Of a stretch of DNA of 64,000 nucleotides, positions 48,541 to 58,071 are shown in pieces. The position numbers and the translations under genes are program-made. The stretch lies in contig JBBQKF010000003.1 of NCBI GenBank assembly GCA_038326615.1, positions 1-64,000 on the forward strand, read 5' to 3'. A model generated the notes under the pieces. It was not told where the DNA came from. It saw only the letters and a list, made by a program, of their open reading frames with translations, and did no database searches. The DNA comes from JBBQKF01 sp038326615. GTDB taxonomy: Bacteria; Bacillota; Clostridia; Saccharofermentanales; UBA5734. Every line of letters begins with the position of its first letter. The stretch's first letter is position 1.

Positions 48541-49185
48541 ATGGATAAGATTACAATAGCACTATCAAAGGGGCGACTTGCCGAACAAGCAATTGAACTT
48601 ATGGAAGCGGCAGGATATGATTGTTCAGCTGCTAAAGAAAAAAGCCGTAAATTAATTTTGGAAGATGAAAAAACAGGCTTTCGTTTTATTATGGCAAAGC
48701 CAGCGGATGTTCCGACTTATGTTGAATATGGAGCTGCCGATATAGGTGTTGTTGGGAAAGATACTCTGCTTGAAGAAGGAAGACAACTATATGAGGTCTT
48801 GAATTTAGGGTTTGGAGCATGTAGAATGTGTGTGTGTGGATCAAAGGATTTAGTTGGGAAACTCGATCTTATTCCTAACAAACGTGTTGCCACTAAATAT
48901 CCACATATAGCAAAGGAATACTTTGAAAATAAAAAGCATGAAAGTGTAGAAATAATTAAACTAAACGGTTCTGTCGAACTAGCTCCCCTGATAGGACTTT
49001 CTGAAGTTATAGTTGATATCGTCGAGAGTGGAAAGACACTCGAAGAAAATGGACTTACAGTTTTGGAAACAATTGCTGATATCAGTGCACGAATGGTTGT
49101 TAACCGAGTTAGTATGAAAATGAAATCAGAAAGAATCTCTGAGTTGATTCTTGCAGTAAGGAAGCAACTCGAAAAAAAGGGTTAG
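48541..49185 (+). CDS. hisG: ATP phosphoribosyltransferase, short form
   Basis: First committed enzyme of histidine synthesis, 214 residues. It lacks the C-terminal regulatory ACT-like domain, consistent with dependence on HisZ next door. Motifs are IALSKGRLAEQAIELM, GAADIGVVGKDTLLE, GFGACRMCVCG, the RVATKYPHIAKEYF segment and the PRPP loop LNGSVELAPLIGLSEVIVDIVESG. It sits 53 bases after hisZ. Confidence 0.95.
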   Translation: MDKITIALSKGRLAEQAIELMEAAGYDCSAAKEKSRKLILEDEKTGFRFIMAKPADVPTYVEYGAADIGVVGKDTLLEEGRQLYEVLNLGFGACRMCVCGSKDLVGKLDLIPNKRVATKYPHIAKEYFENKKHESVEIIKLNGSVELAPLIGLSEVIVDIVESGKTLEENGLTVLETIADISARMVVNRVSMKMKSERISELILAVRKQLEKKG

Positions 49186-49310
49186 CAAAAAACCGGTAAT
49201 TAAACTTTAAATAAGAATATAAACAAAGAACTTGAATAAGAATAGTAAAATAAATACTGATTGAATAGACATTAAAACAAAAACTATAGCAGATTTTTGT
49301 AGAAGAAATA

Positions 49311-49615
49311 AAATAAAGAAATGGATGAAGACTCTAAATATAAAATTTAACAAAAGATTTATAGATCAGGTTAAGAAAAAAGTAGAGAAGTATTTATAAG
49401 AAATTTTAATAATAATAAAAAATGGATGATAAAAAATGAAATAAAGAAATAAGTGAAGGCTCTAACTATAAATTTGAATCAAGGATTTAAAGATCAGGTC
49501 AAGAAAAAAGCAAAAAAGCATTTATAAGAGGTTTTAATAAAAAAACAAAAATGAATCATAAAAAATGAAATAGAGAAATGAATGAAGACTCTAAATATGA
49601 AATTGATTATGAATA
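49311..49615 (+). repeat. ~128-bp tandem repeat between hisG and hisD
   Basis: Copies start at 49311, 49439 and 49568 (the last partial), each opening with AAATA(A/G)AGAAAT followed by GAAG(A/G)CTCTAA(A/C)TAT, and carrying CATTTATAAGA-type and AGATCAGGT blocks. They fill most of the 519-base gap and contain no gene. Confidence 0.85.
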
Positions 49616-49704
49616 AAAATGATATGAATTTTTAAAAAGATGCGGCTGATTGGGAATAAAATATTGAGTTTAGGATCAACAATAAGACCATTCTGGAGGG
49701 AATA

Positions 49705-51033
49705 ATGGAAGAAATAAAAGACATAAGAATAATAAAGTCAGATGGTAGTGATTTAAATGTTTTAGCTGAAAAACTTGGACTTAGAAACAAAATGGAACAG
49801 GCTGATGTGATAAGTTCGGTCACTGAAATTATCAAAAAAGTGAAAGATAGCGGTGACGATGCTATTTGTTTTTATGCAGAGAAATTTGATAGTGCTAAAC
49901 TGACATCTGACATGCTTAAGGTTACACAAGAAGAGATAGAGGTTGCTGTTAAGTCAATCGATAAGGATCTTCTTGAAATTCTTTTTAAGGCAAGGGATAG
50001 TATTTTTGAATTTCACTCGGCACAAAAGACGCCTGATGTGGTTATAGACAAAGGAAATGGAGCAACGGTCTCGATGATTGTAAGACCGTTGCAGATAGTC
50101 GGGGTTTACGTTCCCGGGGGGACAGCCCCGCTCCCGTCATCTGTGCTGATGAACATTTTACCAGCGAAAGCAGCTTGCGTGCCACGAATTGTTATGTGCA
50201 CGCCGCCTCGCAAAGACGGGAGCGTGGACCCGATAATCCTCGCGGCAGCGAAAATTGCAGGAGCCGACGAGGTTTATCGGATTGGCGGCGCCCAGGCAAT
50301 AGCAGCAATGGCGTACGGCACCGCCACTGTCCCCCAGGTCGACAAAATCTGCGGGCCTGGTAACATTTACGTCAACACCGCCAAACGCCTTGTTTACGGC
50401 GTTGTTGACATCGACATGTTCGCTGGCCCAAGCGAAATCCTGATTCTTGCCGACAAGACAGCAAATCCATCATACTTAGCAACAGATTTGCTGTCACAAG
50501 CAGAACACGACAAACTCGCATCAGCAATACTAATAACAGACAATGAAGAAATTGCGATAGAAACAGCAAAACAATTAAAACAAAGAGCCCAATTGATGCC
50601 GCGAAAAGAAATTCTTAAGTACTCACTAGCTGATTATTGTGCAATTGTAATTGTCCCCGATCTTAAGGTAGCAATCAAATTTACAAATCTTTTAGCACCA
50701 GAACATCTTGAACTTTGCATCGATAATCCAAGATCTATAATCCCCGAAATATTAAATGCCGGAGCCATTTTTGTTGGCCATTTCAGCCCAGAGCCATTAG
50801 GTGATTACTTCGCAGGACCTAATCATGTTCTTCCGACAAGCGGAACAGCAAGGTTTTTCTCGCCGCTTAACACTGCGGATTTTATAAAGAAAACCAGTGT
50901 AATCGAATATACTAAAAATGCGCTTCAGACGTGTTATTCGGACATCGCTAAATTTGCAGGTTCAGAACAGCTCGACTGTCACGCACAATCAATGTTAGTA
51001 AGATTTGAGGAGGACATTCTTTCAAAAAACTAG
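49705..51033 (+). CDS. hisD: Histidinol dehydrogenase with a GC-rich central block
   Basis: Zinc enzyme that oxidises histidinol to histidine in two NAD-dependent steps, 442 residues (family about 430). Conserved blocks are VYVPGGTAPLPSSVLMN, RIGGAQAIAAMAYGT, KICGPGNIYVNTAK, DMFAGPSEILILAD, DLLSQAEHD and APEHLEL with the catalytic Glu-His pair. The protein is normal, but bases 50095-50460, covering most of these blocks, are far richer in G+C with different codon choice from the rest of the gene. It has a TGGAGGG site before the ATG. Confidence 0.96.
   Translation: MEEIKDIRIIKSDGSDLNVLAEKLGLRNKMEQADVISSVTEIIKKVKDSGDDAICFYAEKFDSAKLTSDMLKVTQEEIEVAVKSIDKDLLEILFKARDSIFEFHSAQKTPDVVIDKGNGATVSMIVRPLQIVGVYVPGGTAPLPSSVLMNILPAKAACVPRIVMCTPPRKDGSVDPIILAAAKIAGADEVYRIGGAQAIAAMAYGTATVPQVDKICGPGNIYVNTAKRLVYGVVDIDMFAGPSEILILADKTANPSYLATDLLSQAEHDKLASAILITDNEEIAIETAKQLKQRAQLMPRKEILKYSLADYCAIVIVPDLKVAIKFTNLLAPEHLELCIDNPRSIIPEILNAGAIFVGHFSPEPLGDYFAGPNHVLPTSGTARFFSPLNTADFIKKTSVIEYTKNALQTCYSDIAKFAGSEQLDCHAQSMLVRFEEDILSKN
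50095..50460 (+). other. GC-rich patch within hisD
   Basis: Counting G+C per 60 bases gives 35 at 50221-50280 and 40 at 50281-50340, against 21 at 49921-49980 and 17 at 50521-50580. Codons ending in G or C dominate here (GCC, GGC, CCC, CTC) and are rare elsewhere in the gene. The block coincides with the most conserved protein segment. Confidence 0.85.
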
Positions 51034-51322
51034 AGGCTTTATTAAAATTTGTTTTCAGAAATAGACATCACAATAAATCAATTAATTCTGGAAATCAATC
51101 AAATGTTTTGAATTTATTGTACAAAGGCAATGAATATTATACAATCAGAATAGTAAATTTTTATTAGTGATTTGAGCAAAGCTAAATAAAATGTTTACCG
51201 CTTTAAAACTTATGATAATGAAATCACATTAAATTTTTAAAAAAATTATTATAATAGTTAATTTAGTAGGAATCAGCTAAATCTATTTTAATAAATGAAA
51301 AATTCACCAACATGGAGGTCCA

Positions 51323-52387
51323 ATGAGCGATAGATTATGGAATGCAAACACAAAAAAATTAATACCTTATGTTCCTGGCGAGCAACCAAGAACGAAATGT
51401 ATTAAACTGAATACAAACGAAAATCCGTACCCACCTTCCCCAAATGTGAAGGATTTACTAAGCGATTTCAAATATGATTCGTTGCGCCTTTATCCAGATC
51501 CAACTTCAAGCAATCTCAAAGAAGGACTTGCAGAATATTACGGTGTAGAAAAGGATGAAATATTTATTGGTAACGGATCCGATGAAGTTCTAGCTTTTGC
51601 ATTTCAGGCGTTTTTTGATAAAGAAATGCCTGTAGCTTTTCCAGATATTACTTATAGCTTTTACCCTGTATATGCAAACCTTTATTCAATACCAACAGAG
51701 ATAATTCCACTTGACGAAAATTTCAACATGCCATTAAAGGCAATAAAAGTTTTTAAAGGAGGAGTTGTCCTTGCAAATCCAAATGCCCCGACAGGCATGG
51801 CAGAACCGCTTAGTGCAATAATTGATTTGTTGAAATCAAATCCCGATCGACTTGTGATTATTGATGAGGCGTATATCGATTTTGGAGGAGAGACTGCAAC
51901 AGGACTTGTTAGAAATTACGAAAATCTGCTTGTTGTTCAGACTGTTTCTAAATCAAGATCACTTGCAGGTCTAAGAGTGGGATATGCATTTGGCAACCCA
52001 TCGTTAATAAAAGCACTTGAGTGTATCAGAGATTCATTTAATTCATATACAATTGACACCCTTGCACAAAAGGTAGCGCTTGTTGCAATTAAAGATGGCA
52101 CATGGTTTGAACAAACCCGTGCAAAGATAATTAAGACCAGAGAATGGTTTATTGCGGCACTTTCAGAACTTGGATTTACCACTCTTCCATCAAAAGCAAA
52201 TTTTATTTTCACTAAACCATCGAAATCTTGTGCAAGTGAACTCTATGAACTTTTGAAAGAAAAAGGTATACTTATAAGATATTTTAGAAAACCGAGAATT
52301 GACTCATACCTTCGTATAAGCATCGGCACAGATGAAGAGATGGAACAACTGCTAATTGCCTTTGAAGAAATTTTGAATCAAAACTAA
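51323..52387 (+). CDS. hisC: Histidinol-phosphate aminotransferase
   Basis: PLP-dependent aminotransferase of fold type I, 354 residues. It shows KLNTNENPYPPSP, the GNGSDEVLAFAF motif, NPNAPTG, DEAYIDFGG and the cofactor Lys at about 210 in VSKSRSLAGLRVGYA, and ends with LRISIGTDEEME. It converts imidazole acetol phosphate to histidinol phosphate. ATGGAGG precedes the start. The 289-base gap upstream is AT-rich with nothing recognised. Confidence 0.95.
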   Translation: MSDRLWNANTKKLIPYVPGEQPRTKCIKLNTNENPYPPSPNVKDLLSDFKYDSLRLYPDPTSSNLKEGLAEYYGVEKDEIFIGNGSDEVLAFAFQAFFDKEMPVAFPDITYSFYPVYANLYSIPTEIIPLDENFNMPLKAIKVFKGGVVLANPNAPTGMAEPLSAIIDLLKSNPDRLVIIDEAYIDFGGETATGLVRNYENLLVVQTVSKSRSLAGLRVGYAFGNPSLIKALECIRDSFNSYTIDTLAQKVALVAIKDGTWFEQTRAKIIKTREWFIAALSELGFTTLPSKANFIFTKPSKSCASELYELLKEKGILIRYFRKPRIDSYLRISIGTDEEMEQLLIAFEEILNQN

Positions 52388-52452
52388 TTTTTAAAAGAGA
52401 GGGCGACTAATTCATTGCATTTTTGAAATGAATTAATCATGGGACTTAAAAA

Positions 52453-53040
52453 ATGAGAAAAGCAGAAATTACAAGAGATACTAATGAAACAAGTGTATTT
52501 GTTTCAATGAACCTTGACGGCACAGGCAAAACCGATATTGCAACTGGAATTGGATTTTTAGATCACATGCTTGATTTGCTGGGGAAACACAGTGGTATAG
52601 ATATTAAAGCAACCTGCAAAGGTGACTTATATGTCGACGGTCACCATACCGCAGAAGATTTAGGAATTGTTCTTGGTCAGGTGTTTGCAAAAGCACTTGG
52701 AGACAAGATGGGAATTAGACGTTACGGAAATGCAAGAATTCCAATGGATGAAGCTCTCGTTTGTGTGGATTTAGATATTTCAGGCAGACCTTATCTTACA
52801 ATTAACGCTTCAATTAGCGCAGCTAAAGTCGGAGATTTTGATACAGAACTTGTTGAAGAATTCTTCAGAGCATTTTCGCACAATAGTGGGATTACTCTTC
52901 ATATCAACTGTGATTACGGCAGAAATGCTCACCATATTATAGAAGGAATCTTCAAAGCACTGGCAAAAGCTCTCAGAACAGCTATTGAAATTGACCCAAG
53001 ATTTGCAAATGAAATACCATCAACTAAGGGCCTGTTGTGA
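52453..53040 (+). CDS. hisB: Imidazoleglycerol-phosphate dehydratase
   Basis: Monofunctional IGP dehydratase, 195 residues, with the two metal-binding His motifs GHHTAEDLG and GRNAHHIIEG and GFLDHMLDLLGKHSG near the start. It lacks the phosphatase domain of the E. coli fusion, so histidinol-phosphate phosphatase must be encoded elsewhere; none is seen in this window. The region after it (53160-53200) holds a short TTAACTAATAA repeat. Confidence 0.96.
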   Translation: MRKAEITRDTNETSVFVSMNLDGTGKTDIATGIGFLDHMLDLLGKHSGIDIKATCKGDLYVDGHHTAEDLGIVLGQVFAKALGDKMGIRRYGNARIPMDEALVCVDLDISGRPYLTINASISAAKVGDFDTELVEEFFRAFSHNSGITLHINCDYGRNAHHIIEGIFKALAKALRTAIEIDPRFANEIPSTKGLL

Positions 53041-53267
53041 TAAAATACTAAGACCAAAATCAGCTACTAATAAATTAGTAGGATGTAAGACTTATCTTGG
53101 GACAGTCTTGGAATAATTTAGGAAGAATTATAAAGCCAAACTAATACTTCGTTTATAGTCATAGAAATTAACTAATAATTAACTAATAATTAACTAATAA
53201 CTAAATGATAAACAATGATTACAATTAGGGAAATTCGGAAACAAAAATATTTTGGAGGAAACATATT

Positions 53268-54158
53268 ATGACAAAACAACTTAAAGACACTGATTTTATT
53301 GATCTTCCGCTCTTTGTTCGCGGGAAAGTAAGAAACGTTTATGATTTGGGAGATTCTTTGTTGATTGTTGTAACAGACAGAATTTCAGCTTTTGATGTCG
53401 TTTTTGATGAACTTATTCCTGAAAAGGGAAATGTTCTCAACAGCATTGCAGCTTTCTGGTTTGATTACACGAAAGATATTATCCCAAATCACGTAATTTC
53501 AACTGATCCGATGGAATATCCTATGGGGCTTTCAAAGTTTAATGAAGAATTGAAAGGCCGCTCGATGTGGGTCAAAAAAATTAAAATGCTTCCTGCAGAA
53601 TGTATAGTTCGTGGATATCTTGAAGGTTCAGCACTCAAAGAATACAATGCGACCGGTAAAATAAGCTCGATTGATATGCCAAAGGATTTAAAGCAGGCAG
53701 ATATTCTTCCAGAACCCCTTTTTACTCCATCCACAAAAGCTGATGAAGGACACGATATTAATATAAGCTTCGAAGCCCTTTGCGAAATTATCGGCGAAGA
53801 AATGGCAACCAAACTCAAAAAAGCAAGTCTTGATCTATATAAGAAAGCCGCAGACTACGCAAAAACAAAAGGTATAATTCTCGCTGATACAAAGTTTGAA
53901 TTCGGAACAATTGACGGAGAACTTGTTGTTGCAGATGAAATTTTTACTCCTGACTCTTCAAGATTTTGGGAACTAAGCGATTATGAACCTGGTAGAGCAC
54001 AAAAAAGTTTTGATAAGCAGTTCCTCAGAGAATGGCTCGAAACTCTTGACTGGGACAAGACATATCCGGCACCAGCTCTTCCTGAGAAAATTATTTCTAA
54101 AACCTCAGAAAAATATATCGAGGCATACGAAACGCTTACCGGTAAAAAATTACTATAA
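53268..54158 (+). CDS. purC: Phosphoribosylaminoimidazole-succinocarboxamide synthase (SAICAR synthase)
   Basis: Purine synthesis enzyme that joins aspartate to CAIR, 296 residues, the longer form of the family. It shows GKVRNVYDLGD, VVTDRISAFDVVF, VRGYLEGSALKEY, GHDINISFE, ILADTKFEFG and DEIFTPDSSRFW. It is embedded in the his operon, between hisB and hisH, with a TTGGAGGAAAC site before the ATG. The two pathways share AICAR: HisH/HisF release it and purine synthesis consumes it, which may explain the co-location. Confidence 0.95.
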   Translation: MTKQLKDTDFIDLPLFVRGKVRNVYDLGDSLLIVVTDRISAFDVVFDELIPEKGNVLNSIAAFWFDYTKDIIPNHVISTDPMEYPMGLSKFNEELKGRSMWVKKIKMLPAECIVRGYLEGSALKEYNATGKISSIDMPKDLKQADILPEPLFTPSTKADEGHDINISFEALCEIIGEEMATKLKKASLDLYKKAADYAKTKGIILADTKFEFGTIDGELVVADEIFTPDSSRFWELSDYEPGRAQKSFDKQFLREWLETLDWDKTYPAPALPEKIISKTSEKYIEAYETLTGKKLL

Positions 54159-54274
54159 GCAATTCACTCATAAGCAACAGTAAATTTTTTGCTTTAAGTA
54201 TTACTAAACTAATTTCAATAAATTTGCTTCTTGAACATTGATATTGGAATCATATTTAAAAAAAAATTAGAAAG

Positions 54275-54520
54275 ACTAGTAAAAAGAACTAGTAAAAGAA
54301 CTAGTAAAATAACTAGTAAAATAACTAGTAAAATAACTAGTAAAAAGAACTAGTAAAATAACTAGTAAAATAACTAGTAAAAAGAACTAGTAAAATAACT
54401 AGTAAAAAGAACTAGTAAAAAGCACTAGTAAAAAGCACTAGTAAAAAGCACTAGTAAAAAGAACTAGTACAAATCACTAGTACAAATCACTAGTACAAAT
54501 CACTAGTACAAATCACTAGT
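54275..54520 (+). repeat. 12-13-bp ACTAGT tandem repeat, 20 copies
   Basis: Twenty copies of a unit containing the palindrome ACTAGT are separated by AAAAT/AAAAAG-, AAAAAGC- or ACAAATC-type spacers. Variants are arranged in blocks (AACTAGTAAAAT first, CACTAGTAAAAAG in the middle, CACTAGTACAAAT at the end), showing successive local amplifications. It fills most of the 487-base purC-hisH gap. Confidence 0.95.
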
Positions 54521-54645
54521 AAGGCTTTTGAAAATTTGAAATTTATTTAAAAGACAATGGCTTGATTTTAAAATAGTGTTAATTCAAAAAAGGAAGGTTG
54601 ATTTGTTCTTGTGATTTTGCGAAGAATAAATCATAACTATAAAAA

Positions 54646-55440
54646 ATGATTGCAATAATTGATTATGGAATGGGTAACCTTGCTAGTGTATATAAAGCTC
54701 TGATCTATATTGGACAGAAAGCTGTTATAACAAATGACCCCGCTGTTGTTAAAGTAGCTGATGCGGTTATACTTCCTGGAGTTGGAGCAATTTCGACTGC
54801 TATGAACAATCTCGAAAAATCAGGAATGAAAGACGAGATTTATGAAGTAGTAAAACGTAATCAACCTCTTCTCGGAATATGCCTTGGCATGCAGATGCTT
54901 TTTGAGACAAGCGAAGAAGGCAGTTGCGAAGGAAATACAGAAACACTTCCAGAATGTGGTGATGAAGCTAGTTCAGAAAACTTTTATAAGTCTAAATTGG
55001 AAGACTATTCTAAGTTAATAGCAGATAACAGTTCAAGAACCAGCTCAAAAATTTGTTCAGATTCTAGAGATGAAGGCAGCTCAGAATTAAAAACAGAAGG
55101 CCAAACAGAACCCAAACTGGTTAAAGGACTTGGAATTCTTTCAGGTAAAGTGACTTTGATGAAACCATACCCTGAAATAAAGATACCGCATATGGGTTGG
55201 AATCATCTTATTGATACTAAGGGCGATTTTTTCAAAGAAGGAGATGCTGTTTATTTTGTACATTCATATAAAGTTGAGCCTACCGATGATTTGATATCAA
55301 CTTCGAGAGCGTTTCATGGAGAGTCATTTGTCGCATCCGTTGAACAAGGTAAAATATGTGCAATGCAGTTTCACCCAGAGAAAAGTGGTGAAGTTGGCCT
55401 TGAAATTCTAAAAAAATGGGTTAAATCATTTTCAATTTAG
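54646..55440 (+). CDS. hisH: Imidazole glycerol phosphate synthase, glutaminase subunit, with insertion
   Basis: Class I glutamine amidotransferase that feeds ammonia to HisF, 264 residues instead of about 200. It begins IAIIDYGMGNLASV, has the oxyanion segment VILPGVGAI and nucleophile Cys79 in GICLGMQMLFE, and the His-Glu of the triad in MQFHPEKSGEVG. The excess is a Ser/Glu-rich insertion at about residues 92-158, made of degenerate repeats (EEGSCEG, DEASSEN, DEGSSEL), right after the nucleophile elbow helix. No clear ribosome binding site precedes the ATG; the nearest AAGGAAGG is about 50 bases away. Confidence 0.93.
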   Translation: MIAIIDYGMGNLASVYKALIYIGQKAVITNDPAVVKVADAVILPGVGAISTAMNNLEKSGMKDEIYEVVKRNQPLLGICLGMQMLFETSEEGSCEGNTETLPECGDEASSENFYKSKLEDYSKLIADNSSRTSSKICSDSRDEGSSELKTEGQTEPKLVKGLGILSGKVTLMKPYPEIKIPHMGWNHLIDTKGDFFKEGDAVYFVHSYKVEPTDDLISTSRAFHGESFVASVEQGKICAMQFHPEKSGEVGLEILKKWVKSFSI

Positions 55441-55780
55441 AATTATTTTACACTAAATATAACATCCAATAAACAAAAACCAACCAACACCATCAGTAAA
55501 CATTTTTAAAGGTTATGAACACATAATCTGGCAATGAAAGTATAGAACAAATTTTGAATGAATAGCATTATTAGAAAAGAGTAAATAACAAAACAAAATA
55601 TTTTGACTGATTATCATTATAAATTGAACAATTAGTATTTGTGATGAAATAATGCAAAATTCAAATTTCTGATTTTTTTAGAAACATTACAAAAAAAATA
55701 TAAATTCGAATGAAGCAGAAAAATAAACCGAACAATGCAAAACAAAAAAATATAAAAACAGAAAAAATAATGGGGCGAAA
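55441..55780. other. 340-bp hisH-hisA intergenic region, no feature recognised
   Basis: A-rich, low-complexity DNA (especially 55630-55770). No convincing promoter, RNA or gene was seen; only the weak GGGG ribosome binding site before hisA is present. Confidence 0.4.
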
Positions 55781-56509
55781 ATGACAAATATAAATGACTT
55801 TATAATTTATCCGGCTATTGACCTTCTTGGAGGCAAGTGTGTCAGACTTAGACAAGGCGATTATAATGAGGTGACTGTTTATTCAGACAATCCGATTTTG
55901 ATGGCTCAGTCTTTTAAAGACGCTGGCTCTAAATGGATTCATATGGTTGATCTCGATGCAGCAAAATCAGGAATTCCCACCAATAATCTGATTATCGCTA
56001 AAATTGCAGGACAAAAAGATCTCAAAGTCCAAACTGGCGGTGGGATAAGAAACATGGATACTTTAGACCGTGTTCTCGATTCAGAAGTGTCCCGTGCTGT
56101 GTTAGGAACATCAGCGGTTAAGGATAAGGATTTTACACAGAAAGCTGTTGCTAAATATGGAAGTCGGATTGCAATCGGAATTGATGCAAGAAACGGGGAA
56201 GTTGCCGTTGATGGATGGACTACTTCTAGTGGAATGAAGGTTCTTGATTTTGCAAAATTAATGGAGTCAATTGGCGCATCGACAGTAATCTATACAGATA
56301 TTTCCCGCGATGGAATGCTTTCCGGAACTGAAACGTTAGGCATTAGAGAATTAGTTTTGGAAACTAAACTTTCCGTAATCGCTTCAGGAGGAATTGGTGT
56401 AATGCAAGATGTTTTTGATGCAAAATCAACTGGCGCAAGCGGTGTAATCATTGGCAAAGCGATTTATGAAGGAAAGGTGGATCTTAAAATATGCTTACAA
56501 AGCGTATAA
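55781..56509 (+). CDS. hisA: ProFAR isomerase
   Basis: TIM-barrel isomerase, 242 residues, with the catalytic Asp in PAIDLLGGKCVRL and the partner Asp in YTDISRDGML; VQTGGGIRNM and ASGGIG hold the two phosphate groups. The C-terminal end overlaps hisF by 19 bases, implying coupled translation. The weak GGGG site before its ATG is unusual for this operon. Confidence 0.95.
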   Translation: MTNINDFIIYPAIDLLGGKCVRLRQGDYNEVTVYSDNPILMAQSFKDAGSKWIHMVDLDAAKSGIPTNNLIIAKIAGQKDLKVQTGGGIRNMDTLDRVLDSEVSRAVLGTSAVKDKDFTQKAVAKYGSRIAIGIDARNGEVAVDGWTTSSGMKVLDFAKLMESIGASTVIYTDISRDGMLSGTETLGIRELVLETKLSVIASGGIGVMQDVFDAKSTGASGVIIGKAIYEGKVDLKICLQSV

Positions 56510-57255
56510 TTCCATGCCTCGACGTTAAAGACGGGCGGGTAGTAAAAGGTGTAAATTTTGTTGACTTAATCGATGCAGGCGATCCTGTTGAAGCTGCAAA
56601 GGCTTACAATCTTTCGGGCGCAGATGAGCTTGTTTTTCTTGACATAACTGCAACGCACGAGGACAGAAATACAATGACAGATATGGTATCAAGAGTTGCA
56701 TCTGAAGTTTTTATACCGTTTTCAGTTGGTGGTGGAATTCGCAATGTTGAAGACATTCGTGCAATTTTAAATGCTGGAGCAGACAAAGTTTCACTTAATT
56801 CTGCGGCAGTCTTAAATCCTGAATTAGTTAAAGAAGCGTCAGAGATGTTTGGAAGCCAATGTATCATTGTTGCTATTGATGTCAGGAAAAGACCAGAGGG
56901 TTGGTATGAAGTTGTAATTGCAGGAGGAAGAAAACCTACTGGGCTTGAAGCTGTCGCTTGGGCCAAAAAGGTTGTTTTACTTGGCGCAGGTGAAATTTTG
57001 CTAACGAGCATGGACAAAGATGGAACTAAGTCAGGTTATGATATTGGAATTACAAGTGAAATTGCAAAGGCTGTTGGTGTTCCAGTCATTGCTTCAGGAG
57101 GTGCCGGAAAAATGGAAGATTTCTACGAAGCTATTGTAGATGGAAATGCCCAAGCTGTACTTGCTGCAAGTCTTTTCCACTTTGGAGAGATTGAGATAAG
57201 AGATTTAAAGAAATACCTTTCAGAAAAAGGCGTTTCTGTAAGATTAAAAGTATGA
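56491..57255 (+). CDS. hisF: Imidazole glycerol phosphate synthase, cyclase subunit
   Basis: TIM-barrel synthase subunit, 254 residues, paralogous to HisA. It starts RIIPCLDVKDGRVVKGVNF with the catalytic Asp, carries SVGGGIRNVEDI, and has the second Asp in TSMDKDGTKSGYD. With HisH it makes IGP and AICAR. GGAAAGG inside the hisA end serves as its ribosome binding site. Confidence 0.96.
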   Translation: MLTKRIIPCLDVKDGRVVKGVNFVDLIDAGDPVEAAKAYNLSGADELVFLDITATHEDRNTMTDMVSRVASEVFIPFSVGGGIRNVEDIRAILNAGADKVSLNSAAVLNPELVKEASEMFGSQCIIVAIDVRKRPEGWYEVVIAGGRKPTGLEAVAWAKKVVLLGAGEILLTSMDKDGTKSGYDIGITSEIAKAVGVPVIASGGAGKMEDFYEAIVDGNAQAVLAASLFHFGEIEIRDLKKYLSEKGVSVRLKV

Positions 57256-57496
57256 AAAAGTCTATTTAACAAAAATGAATTGACAGCCATATTAGGGACT
57301 TGTAAAATTGTGATAATATTAAACTATAGTTGGTAATGATAAAATTTGAAATTATACTAGCTAATAAACTGTAAGATGTAATGATAAATTTTCAAAGTAG
57401 CAAGAGAAAATTTGGAAAGTCGTAAATGAAATTTTAGGAAGTTGCAAATGAAAAGGTGAAAAATTACTAGTGAAAGAAATAAATCGGAGGTTAAAA

Positions 57497-57886
57497 TTGG
57501 AAAAAGGAATTGAACAGATTTTCGTAGAAAACATAGCCCAGAATGGTATTGAACCATCAAAATTATGGGAAAAAATGAAAAAAGACTCATTAGGCTTTGT
57601 TGTAGCAATTGCTCAGGATTTTGCTACAAGAGATGTTTTGATGCTAGCTTATATGGATGAAGAAGCTTTTTGCAAAACCATTGAAACTGGGCTTATGCAC
57701 TATCATAGCAGAAGTCGCGGCAGTCTTTGGCTTAAAGGCGAAACTTCGGGGCATGTTCAAAGAATTGTCGAAGCCAGAATCGATTGCGACCTTGATGCAT
57801 TACTTTTTTTGATAGACCAGAGAGGGAATGCCTGTCATACAGGCGCCATGAGCTGTTTTTACAGAATTCTTGAAGAAATTGAATAG
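57497..57886 (+). CDS. hisI: Phosphoribosyl-AMP cyclohydrolase
   Basis: Zinc hydrolase that opens the purine ring of PR-AMP, about 129 residues. It has YMDEEAFCKTIETG, the HYHSRSRGSLWLKGETSGH block and the zinc ligands in ARIDCDLDALLFL and GNACHTGAMSCF. It is separate from HisE, unlike the common HisIE fusion. I favour the TTG at 57497, since CGGAGG lies 6 bases before it; a GTG at 57470 with AAAGGTG upstream would add nine residues. Confidence 0.93.
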   Translation: MEKGIEQIFVENIAQNGIEPSKLWEKMKKDSLGFVVAIAQDFATRDVLMLAYMDEEAFCKTIETGLMHYHSRSRGSLWLKGETSGHVQRIVEARIDCDLDALLFLIDQRGNACHTGAMSCFYRILEEIE

Positions 57887-58071
57887 TTTATGAAAAACTG
57901 TTAGAATGTAACCATACTAGTTTAATTATACTTATTATAATGATAAAAATGAGGCTTAGCGTTTAGATACAATATAGACCAAGTTATTTTTAGAATCAGA
58001 TTGTTATAATCGAAATTTAATTAGTTAGGGTGAAAAGATTACAATAATATATGTAAGATGGAGGAATTAAA

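Noticed and set aside
50095..50460. Insertion of a foreign gene into hisD
   Set aside because: The frame and hisD motifs run through the block unchanged, so it is a replacement of composition, not an insertion.
54275..54520. CRISPR-like regular array
   Set aside because: Units of 12-13 bases without unique spacers; a simple tandem repeat.
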